From an uncultured Latescibacterota bacterium (GTDB lineage: Bacteria; Latescibacterota; UBA2968), in assembly GCA_958295785.1 (NCBI GenBank), contig OY282377.1, positions 4,094,896 to 4,158,895 on the forward strand: a stretch of DNA of 64,000 bases, in the 5' to 3' direction. The translations under genes were made by a program, and so were the position numbers. This document shows, piece after piece, positions 35,330-44,522 of the stretch (positions within the stretch are counted from its first letter, which is position 1; every line of letters starts with the position of its first letter). Under the pieces are notes generated by a model. That model made no database searches. It was not told the origin of the DNA and saw only the letters and a list, made by a program, of their open reading frames with translations.

Positions 35330-37666
35330 CTATCTCCCGAAGTGGAGCCGGGCGACGCCCGCCGTCGTCCGGCTATTCATCAAAGCGAATTCCCCTTCCC
35401 AAAGGGGTGTATAGGAGCCGTCCTCGTTGGCGAGGGACTGGCCGGTGCGGATGCGGGCGATGGCGTAGTCGGGAAGCTCTCGCACGGCTATGGGTCGCTC
35501 GGTTAGCGGAAGTTCGTAGTTGTTGAAGCGGAAGTCGAGGTTGTCGAAGCCGTGTTGCTTGCGATGGTCGGGGAGGTCGCCCACGTCAACCGGGATGAGG
35601 TGCAGGAAGAAGCGTATGTCGGTGACGCTACTGGGCTGCACAGGTAGGGAGGGCGCGGTCGTCGCCTTGACCCGATTGCCGCGGCTGTCGGTGTAGTACA
35701 CATAAGCCCGCAGGCTGTGGCCCTCATCCGAGTTAGTGGGCGTGTACACATAGGTGGGACTCAGAGGGGAGCCTGAGACATTGGTCCAGCCTTCGGCATC
35801 ACTGCCGTGCTCCCACTGCCAGCGACTTCGGTCTGTGAAGCCCGCACGGCGCGTGGCAGGGGACAACGCGACGTATAAGGGCTTACCCACTATCGGAATG
35901 TCCAGTCTGATGAATTGGGCGGGGCTATCCTTGCCTTGGTTCCCGACGTAAATCAGCCTGTTCCCGCTACGATACACGTCAAAATAGCCATCGCGACGGA
36001 TTACAAGTTCGGATTTCCTGATCATCTCGTCTATCTGCGCTGAATAGCCGCGCTGGCGGTAGAGAAAAATCTGCCGGTTGTCCGGCGTCAGCAGAGCGGG
36101 GACGGCGACTCGCTGGCGCAAGATAAGAAAATCAAACGCAGCACTATCGGTCAGATGTTCCCAGGTTCCAATCACTCTTCCTGCAAGATAATAATTCACC
36201 GCCTGAGCCGCCTCGGCAAACTGACGGTGGGCGGGTGCTCCTGATGCGGGGATAAAAACGCTCTGACCCGGCTCTACGATTGTCCTGATATGCTCGAAAT
36301 CGGACACCACCGCTTCCTGATATTCGGACGCCTGCGGATCGTGACCAACGCGCCCCATCTGGAAGCTGGAAAGAACGAAAACCAGCAACGCGGCCGCGGA
36401 GAGACCGACAAAAAGACGGTCGCCGAATAACCGCGGCAGGCACGACAGCCCGATTGAGAAGAGGACCAACGGAACGCCGACATAAAAGACGCTCTCAAAA
36501 TCATGGAAGGCGGTATTATGGCGCATCGGCAATGCCCAGCAGAAGCCGGCGCTCACCAAGGTTGCCAGCAGCATCTTCTGGCGGAAAAACAGCAACCCGA
36601 TGACGGCGACGCCGGACGCCAACGCGCCGATCATCACGCCGCGGTAGTCCTTGTCTTCATTGATGGTGTAGTTGTAAAATGGACTGACATAGAACGGCAA
36701 CGTCGCTCTGGCGATGCGGTAGAATTGATTTTGCAGGAAGTTCCCCCATTCCAGATGCTCGGCGTAGCGCTCATTGAACGCATCAGCCGCTCCGAAGCGT
36801 TTCGTCATGGACTTCACCGTAGGCAGTTCCGTCAGCTGAACCTCCCCGTCTAACGCCCGGTATTCGTTGCCCAGGTTGAAGGACAGCACCGCCATGCCGA
36901 AAAGCAGGGTGACGACGCCCAGCCTCAGGTGGCGGCTGAACAACAGCGCGGCTACGCAACTCTTGATTTGACCTGCCAAACTCGGGGGGGGGGGGCAACA
37001 GCAGATGCGCGCCCGGTTCAGTTCGCGCAGCAGGCCAAGAACGATAAACGGCAGCAGGAACGCATAGACGTGCCAGCCCAACAGCAGAGCCGCGCACGCC
37101 TTGATGAGCAACTGCCGGAAGCGGGCCTCCTGGACAAAAAGAACCATGCCGTGGAAGGTCAACAGCACGCCGAAAAGGGAGAGGCCATTTTCGGTAGCTA
37201 TCATGTCGTTGTAATACAGCAAATAGAACGACGAGAACGCCAGCAGAGTGGCAGTCAAGGCAATCCAGCGGTTGGCGGTCAGCCGGCAGAGGGACAGGTA
37301 GGCCAGCACCGCGCTACCGGAAAAAAAGAGCAGAAGCACCATGCGGGCGGCGTAGATTTGCGCCGAAAAGTCGTTCCCGAATGGCAGGATGGCCAGTTTG
37401 ATGAGCGCGTAGCCGCCAATCGGAAAGCGATTGTATGGAACATAAGAAGGAGTACCGTCTTTATCCAAGGTTTGATTATAGAACAACAGGAAGTTGTGTT
37501 CGGGGGATAAATTCGCGGCTACCGACAAGTGGTTCGCCGATATCTCCCCGGGCCGGTAGAACTGTCCCCGATCGTTGCCGAACAGGAACACCGTGGACAG
37601 CGCCGCCAGGAGTAGCAACAGCGGCAACGCTGGAAGCAAGGAGGGTTTGAGCTTGTTGAAGATCAT
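35330..37666 (-). CDS. Multi-span membrane protein (PMT/GT-C-like), C12 tract in the gene
   Basis: 778 residues. An N-terminal membrane anchor and about ten hydrophobic helices occupy residues 10-470 (LLPALPLLLLLAALSTVFLF, LGVVTLLFGMAVL and others). The layout of polyprenyl-phosphate-dependent GT-C glycosyltransferases fits, but no specific family motif is recognised. A soluble C-terminal part (about 560-778) carries an Ig-like stretch (RWQWEHGSDAEGWTNVSG). The coding strand has 12 consecutive C (plus 36984-36995) near codon 224, read as ICCCPPPPS. The frame is currently open across it, but slippage would switch the gene off. It ends a minus-strand run of glycan genes. Confidence 0.7.
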   Translation of the reverse strand: MIFNKLKPSLLPALPLLLLLAALSTVFLFGNDRGQFYRPGEISANHLSVAANLSPEHNFLLFYNQTLDKDGTPSYVPYNRFPIGGYALIKLAILPFGNDFSAQIYAARMVLLLFFSGSAVLAYLSLCRLTANRWIALTATLLAFSSFYLLYYNDMIATENGLSLFGVLLTFHGMVLFVQEARFRQLLIKACAALLLGWHVYAFLLPFIVLGLLRELNRARICCCPPPPSLAGQIKSCVAALLFSRHLRLGVVTLLFGMAVLSFNLGNEYRALDGEVQLTELPTVKSMTKRFGAADAFNERYAEHLEWGNFLQNQFYRIARATLPFYVSPFYNYTINEDKDYRGVMIGALASGVAVIGLLFFRQKMLLATLVSAGFCWALPMRHNTAFHDFESVFYVGVPLVLFSIGLSCLPRLFGDRLFVGLSAAALLVFVLSSFQMGRVGHDPQASEYQEAVVSDFEHIRTIVEPGQSVFIPASGAPAHRQFAEAAQAVNYYLAGRVIGTWEHLTDSAAFDFLILRQRVAVPALLTPDNRQIFLYRQRGYSAQIDEMIRKSELVIRRDGYFDVYRSGNRLIYVGNQGKDSPAQFIRLDIPIVGKPLYVALSPATRRAGFTDRSRWQWEHGSDAEGWTNVSGSPLSPTYVYTPTNSDEGHSLRAYVYYTDSRGNRVKATTAPSLPVQPSSVTDIRFFLHLIPVDVGDLPDHRKQHGFDNLDFRFNNYELPLTERPIAVRELPDYAIARIRTGQSLANEDGSYTPLWEGEFALMNSRTTAGVARLHFGR
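36984..36995. repeat. Homopolymeric G12/C12 tract inside a coding region
   Basis: Twelve consecutive G on the plus strand (C on the coding strand of the membrane protein gene). Long C/G tracts of this kind in surface-modification genes are known phase-variation switches. It is the longest G/C mononucleotide run in the window. It could also be an assembly length error. Confidence 0.85.
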
Positions 37667-37940
37667 GTTGCAGAAACCTTCGGGCGGCGCGATACGGACG
37701 CATTTTGCGGTCGCGGCCGAAATCGGCGATGCGCCGGAGCGTAGCGCGCATCCCTATCGCTCGCATTGGGATTGCCCCGAGGCTCTCGCCCGGATCGTTG
37801 TCGCCCCAGAAGTTCCTCTTCGTGCAGGTAGGCGACGTTACCGGCACTTACGAGTCCCTGACGAGTGTTGAAAACCCGGCGTTGCTTTGCCGTGTAATGG
37901 GCAAATTAGCGCGGGTCTTGCGGCCTTGGCCCAACCAAGC

Positions 37941-38912
37941 TCATCTCGAATCGCGGCCCGTGGGCGCAAACCCCAGCCGCTCCTTGACCAAGTAGAGCGG
38001 GCGTCGCTTCACTTCGCCGTAGATGCGCCCCAAGTATTCGCCCATAATGCCGATGAGCACGAGTTGCACGCCGCCGAAAAATACGATGGCGATGAACAGC
38101 AAGGTCCAGCCGGTGATCCAGATGTCGGTCAAAATGCGAAGGGCGAGCGCGTACACAATACCCGACAGAGCCAGTATAGAAGCGAAAAAGCCGACATAAG
38201 TCGCCAAGCGCAGGGGCACCAGGGAAAACGACAAAATACCGTCAATGGCGAAGCGCAGCATCTTTCTGAACGGGTATTTGGTCTCGCCCGCGATCCGAGC
38301 CGCCCGCCGATAGGGCACGGGTTCTTGGCGAAAACCGGTCCAAGCCACCATGCCGCGCACAAACCGGTCGCGTTCTGGCATGGCGAGGAAGGCATCGACC
38401 ACCTTGCGATCCATCAGCCGAAAATCGCCCGTATCGAGCGGGATAGCGACATCGGCGATGCGATTGATGAGGCGATAAAACGCGCTGGCGGTCCAGCGTT
38501 TGAAGGCCGTCTCGCCCTCGCGTTGGGTGCGGATGCCATAAGCGACATCCGCCCCGTCGCGCCAGCGGTCGATCATTTCGAGAATGACGTCGGGCGGGTC
38601 TTGCAGGTCCGCGTCAATAATGACCACGGCATCGCCTGCGGCACTTTGCAGGCCGGCGGTCACGGCGATCTGGTGGCCGAAATTGCGGGACAGGGCGAGC
38701 ACGCGCACGCGCTCATCCATGCGTTGCAAACCCCGCAAGTGTTTGAGCGTGGCATCGCGGCTGCCGTCATCGACATAGACGAGTTCAAAGTCGAGATGGG
38801 GGACTTTCTCAAGCGCGGCAACGAGATGGCGATGCGTCTCGCGGATAACCGCCTCTTCGTTAAAACAGGGCACGACAACGGATAGGCGCGCGTGGGTCTG
38901 AGTCTCAGTCAT
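37941..38912 (-). CDS. GT2 glycosyltransferase, DPM1/ArnC-like, with membrane helices
   Basis: 323 residues. The GT-A fold is seen in LSVVVPCFNEEAVIRET, VYVDDGSRDATL and VIIDADLQDPPDVI (DxD), followed by GIRTQREGET and TGDFRLMDRKVVDAF. Two C-terminal hydrophobic helices are present (VGFFASILALSGIVYALALRI, WTLLFIAIVFFGGVQLVLIG), as in DPM1/GtrB-type polyprenyl-phosphate glycosyltransferases. It likely transfers a sugar from a nucleotide donor to a polyprenyl phosphate for surface glycan modification. Its start overlaps the end of the FAD gene by 8 nt. Confidence 0.92.
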   Translation of the reverse strand: MTETQTHARLSVVVPCFNEEAVIRETHRHLVAALEKVPHLDFELVYVDDGSRDATLKHLRGLQRMDERVRVLALSRNFGHQIAVTAGLQSAAGDAVVIIDADLQDPPDVILEMIDRWRDGADVAYGIRTQREGETAFKRWTASAFYRLINRIADVAIPLDTGDFRLMDRKVVDAFLAMPERDRFVRGMVAWTGFRQEPVPYRRAARIAGETKYPFRKMLRFAIDGILSFSLVPLRLATYVGFFASILALSGIVYALALRILTDIWITGWTLLFIAIVFFGGVQLVLIGIMGEYLGRIYGEVKRRPLYLVKERLGFAPTGRDSR

Positions 38913-40263
38913 TTCGCGTTGTCTCCCCGTTCAACATCGCCGCAAAGGCCCGGGCCGCTTCCCGCCCTTGTTGAATCGCGTAATTCGTACCTCGGTCTTG
39001 CGGATAGATTTGCGCCATCGTCGCCAGCAAAAGGTTTGATAAGGGCGTCTGCCTGTCGGGAATCAGCCGGCGGTAGCCGCACTCAACAACGGGTTGCGCG
39101 TAGCGGGCGCGCCAAACATGGGCGGCGAGGACGCGCTCATCCGCCAAATCCGGGAACATCCGGCGCAGGTGTTCGAGCGTGAACGCGACCACATCCGCGT
39201 CCGGCATGCCATAGACGGCGTCTGTCGCGGGCAAGTACTTGGACAAATAGACGATGTGCCGCCCCGCATAAGTCGAGGCCGGCTCGAAGTTCGTGTGCTC
39301 GATAACCGCCACAAATGGGAAACTGGGATCGTTGACATTCAGCCAATAAATGTCCGAAAGACTCCTATCCAGTTCCAACACCACGCAGATATTGGCGAGA
39401 TAGCGGATGCGCCGCATAAGGGCGACGTACTCGCCCGGCACATGCGGTGCCACCAACTCGGCGACTATCGGCAGCGCGGGCGTGGCGATCACCCCATCGC
39501 AGGCGACGGTCGCATCGGCGGTGACGATGTCCGTCACCCGCCCGGCATCCACCTGCAACCCACGCACCGCAACCCCCGTCCTGATCGCGCCGCCTTGGGC
39601 GCGAATCGCATCGGCCAGGGCGTCCGCCAGCGCGGCGAACCCGCCCCGGTAGTAGGCGAGTTGCTCTGCGCCACCCTTGCCGCGGCTGCTACCCCGCAAC
39701 TTGAGTTTGTTCCAAAACCACACCGCCGCCACTTCTTCTGCCAAGTCCCCAAATTTCCCCCGCAGGAGCGGTTCCCACACCACCTCGTACACCCGTTCAC
39801 CGCCCAATTCCCGCAACCAGTCCGCGGCCGTGCGATCTTCCAAACCGCGCCAATCCCGCACTCGGCGCGCCCGCAACGCCAACAGCCCGAGCCGCAGGCG
39901 GCTCCAGAACGGCAGGGGCGAGAAGCGCAGGAGATCGAGGGGCGTGGAGAGCTTGAAAAATTGATGGGCGTAGTACGCACCCGCCCGCGAAGGCCGCGAC
40001 AAAATGCGATCCGATTGGCCCAACTCCTCGACGAGCCGCATGATATGGACATCGTGCGTGAACCAGTGGTGATAGAATTTCTCGAGTTGCGCGCCGCCCG
40101 CGTTGAAACTCCCGGCCAGGCCGCCGATCTCGCCATCCCGCTCCAGCACTGTGGCGCGAATGCCGCGCACGCCGAGTTCGTAGGCCGCTGCAAGGCCGCA
40201 AAAGCCCGCGCCAATGACTGCGATGTGGGGCGAGGAGGTCGGAGTCATCTGCACAGTTCCCAT
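38905..40263 (-). CDS. FAD-dependent amine-oxidase/protoporphyrinogen-oxidase-like protein
   Basis: 452 residues (start at 40263; ATG 40248 is an alternative). The Rossmann FAD motif IAVIGAGFCGLAAAYELG is followed by TVLERDGEIGGLAG, and the C-terminus has PLSNLLLATMAQIYPQDRGTNYAIQQGREAARAFAA. The family includes UDP-galactopyranose-mutase-like and phytoene-desaturase-like oxidoreductases often found in glycan clusters. Position between two GT2 genes with 3-nt and overlapping junctions suggests a role in the same pathway. The substrate is unknown. Confidence 0.85.
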   Translation of the reverse strand: MGTVQMTPTSSPHIAVIGAGFCGLAAAYELGVRGIRATVLERDGEIGGLAGSFNAGGAQLEKFYHHWFTHDVHIMRLVEELGQSDRILSRPSRAGAYYAHQFFKLSTPLDLLRFSPLPFWSRLRLGLLALRARRVRDWRGLEDRTAADWLRELGGERVYEVVWEPLLRGKFGDLAEEVAAVWFWNKLKLRGSSRGKGGAEQLAYYRGGFAALADALADAIRAQGGAIRTGVAVRGLQVDAGRVTDIVTADATVACDGVIATPALPIVAELVAPHVPGEYVALMRRIRYLANICVVLELDRSLSDIYWLNVNDPSFPFVAVIEHTNFEPASTYAGRHIVYLSKYLPATDAVYGMPDADVVAFTLEHLRRMFPDLADERVLAAHVWRARYAQPVVECGYRRLIPDRQTPLSNLLLATMAQIYPQDRGTNYAIQQGREAARAFAAMLNGETTRND

Positions 40264-40266
40264 GGG

Positions 40267-41253
40267 CTACTTCAGTTGCGATTTCTTCTTAAAAATCGAA
40301 AATAAGAATCCCATTCCCCAACCCAGATGAATTGTCGCCAACACCAAAGGGACGAGGAATCCGGCAAAGTCAAGATGGCGAAGGCCCGTTATCAGCCCGC
40401 CGAGGATGATGGTCAGAAAGTAGATGGATGGCAACGCGGACGACCACACCGTGTCGGCCAAAATCAGCACATCAGAGATGGCCAGGCCCAGCACCAGCAA
40501 CGGCGCGGCGAGTTGCCGGACGCGCAGAGATGAGGGATGGATTTTCAGCACGGCGACCTTCTGATAACCGCAAGTGAAGTACTGCTGAAACAACGCCCCC
40601 AAATTGCCGCGTGGCCGATAGACAACCTCCAACTCGGGGTCGAACCACACGGTCTCTCCGCGCTGCCGCAACCGATAGTTGAGTTCATAATCCTCACTTG
40701 CGGTCAAAGCGGTATTGAACCCCCCTATGGCTTCGAGCTTCTCGCGAGGCCACGCGCCCAAATACACGGTGTCGGTGGGGCCTTCAGCCCCTCCCATGCG
40801 ATAGCGCGCACCGCCCGTTCCCAGAAATGAGGTGGCCGCCATCGCCACTGCCCGTTCAAACACAGTCGTTCCAACCGGGCGCTGCAGGCCCCCAACATTG
40901 GCCGCGCCCGTTCTGCACAGCGTGGCGACAGCCCGCTTTATATAGCCCTGCGGCAGCACGGCATGGGCATCGCAACGCACGATAATATCCCCCGCGGCCA
41001 CCCGCAGCGCGTGGTTGAGGCCAGCCGGCGTGATTTGCTCTGGGTTGGACACGGCGCGCACGCTTGGATAACGCCGCCAAAGCATATCCACAGTCGCCAT
41101 CGTGTCTGAACCATCGGCTACGATCACCTCGATGAGGCCGCAGTCGTCCTGCGACAACACCGAATCGAGGGTGGTGGGAAGTGTCGCGTCCGCATTGCGC
41201 GCCGGGATAATGACGGATACGGAAGGGATATGTTTGGGTTCTGACGCTCGCAT
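40267..41253 (-). CDS. GT2 family glycosyltransferase (cellulose synthase/exopolysaccharide type)
   Basis: 328 residues beginning MRASEPKHIPSVSVIIPARN. GT2 motifs are visible: VIVADGSDTMAT, ITPAGLNHALRVAAGDIIVRCDAHA (DxD-like), GGFNTALTASEDYELNYRLRQRGE (ED..Y), then RPRGNLGALFQQYF. Three hydrophobic helices follow at 250-315. It is the first gene of the minus-strand glycan run, followed by the FAD gene after 3 nt. No strong ribosome binding site is seen upstream. Confidence 0.9.
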   Translation of the reverse strand: MRASEPKHIPSVSVIIPARNADATLPTTLDSVLSQDDCGLIEVIVADGSDTMATVDMLWRRYPSVRAVSNPEQITPAGLNHALRVAAGDIIVRCDAHAVLPQGYIKRAVATLCRTGAANVGGLQRPVGTTVFERAVAMAATSFLGTGGARYRMGGAEGPTDTVYLGAWPREKLEAIGGFNTALTASEDYELNYRLRQRGETVWFDPELEVVYRPRGNLGALFQQYFTCGYQKVAVLKIHPSSLRVRQLAAPLLVLGLAISDVLILADTVWSSALPSIYFLTIILGGLITGLRHLDFAGFLVPLVLATIHLGWGMGFLFSIFKKKSQLK

Positions 41254-41645
41254 GGGTGATAAATCTCGCGGAGAGATGAGACCAAAAACGCATTGTTGTC
41301 AATATATTCAACCGAGACGCGCTCGGGCGCCGAGAGGCTTGCACAGCGCGAGCGGGGTACACTCGACATTCAATAAAGGGGAAAAAAAATCAGAACACTT
41401 TGATTGCGGAATCGGTTGAATATGGTCAAAAGAAAAATAATTGTAAATCTAAATTTTGTTTTTGGCGCGACCTCGGGTTTTGGCAAAACAACTTGTTTTC
41501 GTATTGACACACGCAATTTCTGTCTGTAAGTATACTGGGAAAAACAGCGTTCAGCCATCAGCATTTAGCCCCTGCCACGCCCCTCGACCGCTTGGGGCCG
41601 GAAGGGCGGGGACTGATCACCAACCACTGCCTTCAGGAGCTTTTT
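41254..41645. other. Divergent intergenic region, 392 nt, with weak promoter-like sites
   Basis: AT-rich region between the divergent GT2 and sulfatase genes. A TTGACA (41504-41509) and TATACT (41531-41536) on plus are 21 nt apart, longer than the usual 17, so promoter activity is only a possibility. The stretch 41555-41635 shows short motifs (GACTGATCACCAACCACTG) that recur, in similar form, at 31927-31950. No gene is seen. Confidence 0.4.
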
Positions 41646-42959
41646 TTGCCAAAAACAGATACGCGCCCCAATATCCTCTTCTTTTTTCCCGACCAACTGC
41701 GCTTTGATTGGACGGGCAGCAACCCCGACCTGCCGTTGCGAACGCCCCATCTGGATCGCGTTCAAAAAAACGGCGTGAATTTTTCCAAAACCGTCTGCCC
41801 CGCGCCCGTGTGCGCGCCGAGTCGGGCGTGCGTTGCCGCAGGCACGGAATACGACCCGTGTCCAGTCAGGGGAAATAGCGACGATTACCCCACGGACCGC
41901 GCCACGCTTTACAGCATGCTCCGCGACAGCGGCTACCACGCGATGGGGTGTGGCAAATTCGACCTCAACAAAGGCACTTGCACAGCCAACCTGCCCGCCT
42001 GGGGCTTGGATGGCAAGCGACATCTGCGCGAATGGGGATTTTCAGACGGCATCAACAACGAGGGCAAAATCGACGGCGCCAACAGCGGGCGCGACAACCC
42101 CCAAGGCCCCTATTTGCAATTCCTCGAAGAGCGCGGCCTGCGCCAAATCCACCTCCGCGACTTTGCCAACCGCAGGGGCAAACAAGCCACCTTTGCCACT
42201 CCCTTGCCCGACGATGCGTATTGCGACAACTGGATCGGGCAAAATGGTCTGGATCTCATCCGTGCAGCACCTGCGGACAAACCCTGGTTTCTTCAGATCA
42301 ATTTCAATGGCCCGCACGCGCCGTGGGACATCACGGAAACCATGGAAAAGCTCTACGCAGGGGTCGTTTTCCCGCAACCGAATCGCAACGACCAACTCGC
42401 GCCCGATGAACACGTCGCAATCCGCCGCAATTACGCCGCGATGATCGAAAACATCGACCGCTGGGTCGGTCGCTATTTAGACCTGCTCAAAGCGCGGGGC
42501 GAGTTGGACAACACCCTCATCGTCTTTTCGTCTGATCACGGCGAAATGCTCGGCGACCACAACGCCTGGGGCAAGGGCAAACCCCTGCATCCGTCTGCCA
42601 GCGTGCCCCTCGTCATCGCGGGTCCGGGCGTGCAACAGGGGATCACCTGCGACCTGCCTATGACCAATTTGGACTTGACCGCCACTTTTCTCGACTACGC
42701 CAATGTGGATATTCCAAACGATATGGACAGCCGCTCCCTCCGCAACCTCCTCGAAGGCACGGCCCGCGCGCATCGGGAAATCGTCCTGTCGGGCCTGGGC
42801 AACTGGCGCATGGCGTATGACGGTCGCTACAAATACATCGAGGGATTCGGCGACACACCGATGCTTTTTGACCTCGACGCGGACCCGCTCGAAAACCACA
42901 ATCGCATCGCGGATGCGCGCGTCTCGGATCGCGTCGCGCGGCTAAAGGCGGCATTGTGA
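41646..42959 (+). CDS. Type I sulfatase, CxPSR active site
   Basis: 437 residues. The start is a TTG at 41646, 5 nt after AGGAG, giving LPKTDTRPNILFFFPDQLR. The active-site sequence is CAPSRAC, in which the first cysteine is expected to be converted to formylglycine. Other features are HAPWDIT, FSSDHGEMLGDHNAW (metal-binding DH) and the closing GRYKYIEG...LFDLDADPLE. It should hydrolyse a sulfate ester, probably of a glycan. No signal peptide is obvious, so location is uncertain. It opens a plus-strand group of three sulfatases and one ASST-like gene. Confidence 0.93.
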   Translation: MPKTDTRPNILFFFPDQLRFDWTGSNPDLPLRTPHLDRVQKNGVNFSKTVCPAPVCAPSRACVAAGTEYDPCPVRGNSDDYPTDRATLYSMLRDSGYHAMGCGKFDLNKGTCTANLPAWGLDGKRHLREWGFSDGINNEGKIDGANSGRDNPQGPYLQFLEERGLRQIHLRDFANRRGKQATFATPLPDDAYCDNWIGQNGLDLIRAAPADKPWFLQINFNGPHAPWDITETMEKLYAGVVFPQPNRNDQLAPDEHVAIRRNYAAMIENIDRWVGRYLDLLKARGELDNTLIVFSSDHGEMLGDHNAWGKGKPLHPSASVPLVIAGPGVQQGITCDLPMTNLDLTATFLDYANVDIPNDMDSRSLRNLLEGTARAHREIVLSGLGNWRMAYDGRYKYIEGFGDTPMLFDLDADPLENHNRIADARVSDRVARLKAAL

Positions 42960-43014
42960 AGTGCAACGTACAAAATGCCCTCGGCCCCCATTCCCACTAC
43001 CAAATTGATAGACA

Positions 43015-44361
43015 ATGACCCATCAGCGTCCCAATATCCTGTTTTTGTGCTCTGACCAGCACCAAGCCGCCGCGTCCGGGTGTTATGGTCACGCGGAAGT
43101 GCAAACCCCGAATATCGACCGCATCGCCGCATCTGGGATTCGCTTTACCAGGGCCTACTGTCAGTCTCCGGTCTGCGTGCCCGCGCGCGGTTCGATCATC
43201 ACCGCGCAATATCCCCACGCGCACGGCGCCCGCATTTTGCAAGACGCGCTCCCGGCGGATGCGCGCACCATTGCCCATCACTTTGCCGAACACGGGTATC
43301 AAACCGGCGCTATCGGCAAAATGCACTTTGTGGATGAAACGCAAAAGCACGGATTTGATTACCGCCTAGAGATGGCGGATTTCAAAAAAACACTGACCGA
43401 TGAGGAATGGCGAGAACTGCGGCGCGATCAAGGCGGCAATGGTGGCACGTCCGGGCGGCCCTCCAACTTGTCTGCGCGCTATTTTCAAGACGCGTACTAC
43501 GCCGACGAAACCGTGCGGTATCTGCGGGAAAAGAGATCGCCCGACAAACCCTTTGTCCTCTGGTCGTCCTACTTCATGCCGCATACGCCCCTCGTGCCCA
43601 TGCGGGACTACTTCGACCGCTACGACCCCGACACCCTCGCTTTGCCCAAACGCAGCCCAAACGCGCTCGAAACCGGCTTTGAAGGCCACCTCATTCGCGC
43701 CAAACAGCGCGGTTGGTACGCGCAAACAGATGCCGAACTCGGACGCGCACTCGCGGGATACTACGGCAACATCAGCCAGATGGATGCGTGCATCGGTCAT
43801 GTGCTCGACGCGCTCTACGACCTCGGCCTCGACGAAAACACCATCATCGTCTATACCTCTGACCACGGCGAGATGGCCGGCGCGCATCGCATGTGGACGA
43901 AGCACAACATGTATGAGCAATCCGTGCGCGTGCCCCTCATCATTCGCCTGCCCGGAGATGTGGACCGCAACGCCGCGTGCGATCACCTCATCGAACACGT
44001 CGATCTCTATCCCACGCTCGCCGAATTGTGCGGCCTGCCCCTCCCGGAAAACATCCACGGGCGCAGTTTTGCCCCTCTGCTTTGCAACCGCCCGTACCAG
44101 CCGCGGGAATACGCGTACTCGGAATACGACTTTTGCCGCGGCGTTTTCACGCGAGACAATCGGTACGTGGGCAAGCCGCCGATTCTCATGGTGCGAACCG
44201 ACCGCTGGAAACTCAATTATTTAAGCTGGGGACGCTCTGAACTCTTCGATCTGCAAAACGACCCGCACGAGTTTCGCAATGCCATTGACGATCCCGCCAA
44301 TGACAGCATCACCCGCGAACTCACCGCGATAGCACAGTTCCCACAAAATTCATTTCGTTAA
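43015..44361 (+). CDS. Type I sulfatase, CxPAR active site
   Basis: 448 residues: MTHQRPNILFLCSDQHQAAA. The active site CVPARGS has the modifiable cysteine. Metal-binding and catalytic segments are visible: IGKMHFVDE, PFVLWSSYFMPHTP, YTSDHGEMAGAHRMWTKHNMYE and DRWKLNYL. It differs clearly in sequence from the neighbouring sulfatases, so the three probably act on different linkages. It starts 55 nt after the first sulfatase and is probably co-transcribed. Confidence 0.94.
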   Translation: MTHQRPNILFLCSDQHQAAASGCYGHAEVQTPNIDRIAASGIRFTRAYCQSPVCVPARGSIITAQYPHAHGARILQDALPADARTIAHHFAEHGYQTGAIGKMHFVDETQKHGFDYRLEMADFKKTLTDEEWRELRRDQGGNGGTSGRPSNLSARYFQDAYYADETVRYLREKRSPDKPFVLWSSYFMPHTPLVPMRDYFDRYDPDTLALPKRSPNALETGFEGHLIRAKQRGWYAQTDAELGRALAGYYGNISQMDACIGHVLDALYDLGLDENTIIVYTSDHGEMAGAHRMWTKHNMYEQSVRVPLIIRLPGDVDRNAACDHLIEHVDLYPTLAELCGLPLPENIHGRSFAPLLCNRPYQPREYAYSEYDFCRGVFTRDNRYVGKPPILMVRTDRWKLNYLSWGRSELFDLQNDPHEFRNAIDDPANDSITRELTAIAQFPQNSFR

Positions 44362-44522
44362 ACGCTTGTGGAGGCGATGTAAGACTTTCCGTTTAGGGAA
44401 GCAAAAGCCCAGAAAAAAAAAACACTGTTGGTCAACAATAGATAGGTTTTTTTTGTCGGGTGACGCATCATCTTACCGCTCGCCTTTTACGCCTTACATC
44501 CCACCGACCGGAGACCTGAAAA

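Noticed and set aside
41504-41536. TTGACA/TATACT promoter upstream of the first sulfatase
   Set aside because: The spacer is 21 nt, too long for a confident sigma-70 promoter; kept only as a remark in the intergenic entry.
44404-44455. Possible terminator after the second sulfatase (TGTTGGTCAACA then T-run)
   Set aside because: The stem is only five bp with a two-base loop and the T-run is 10 nt away, so termination is not convincing.
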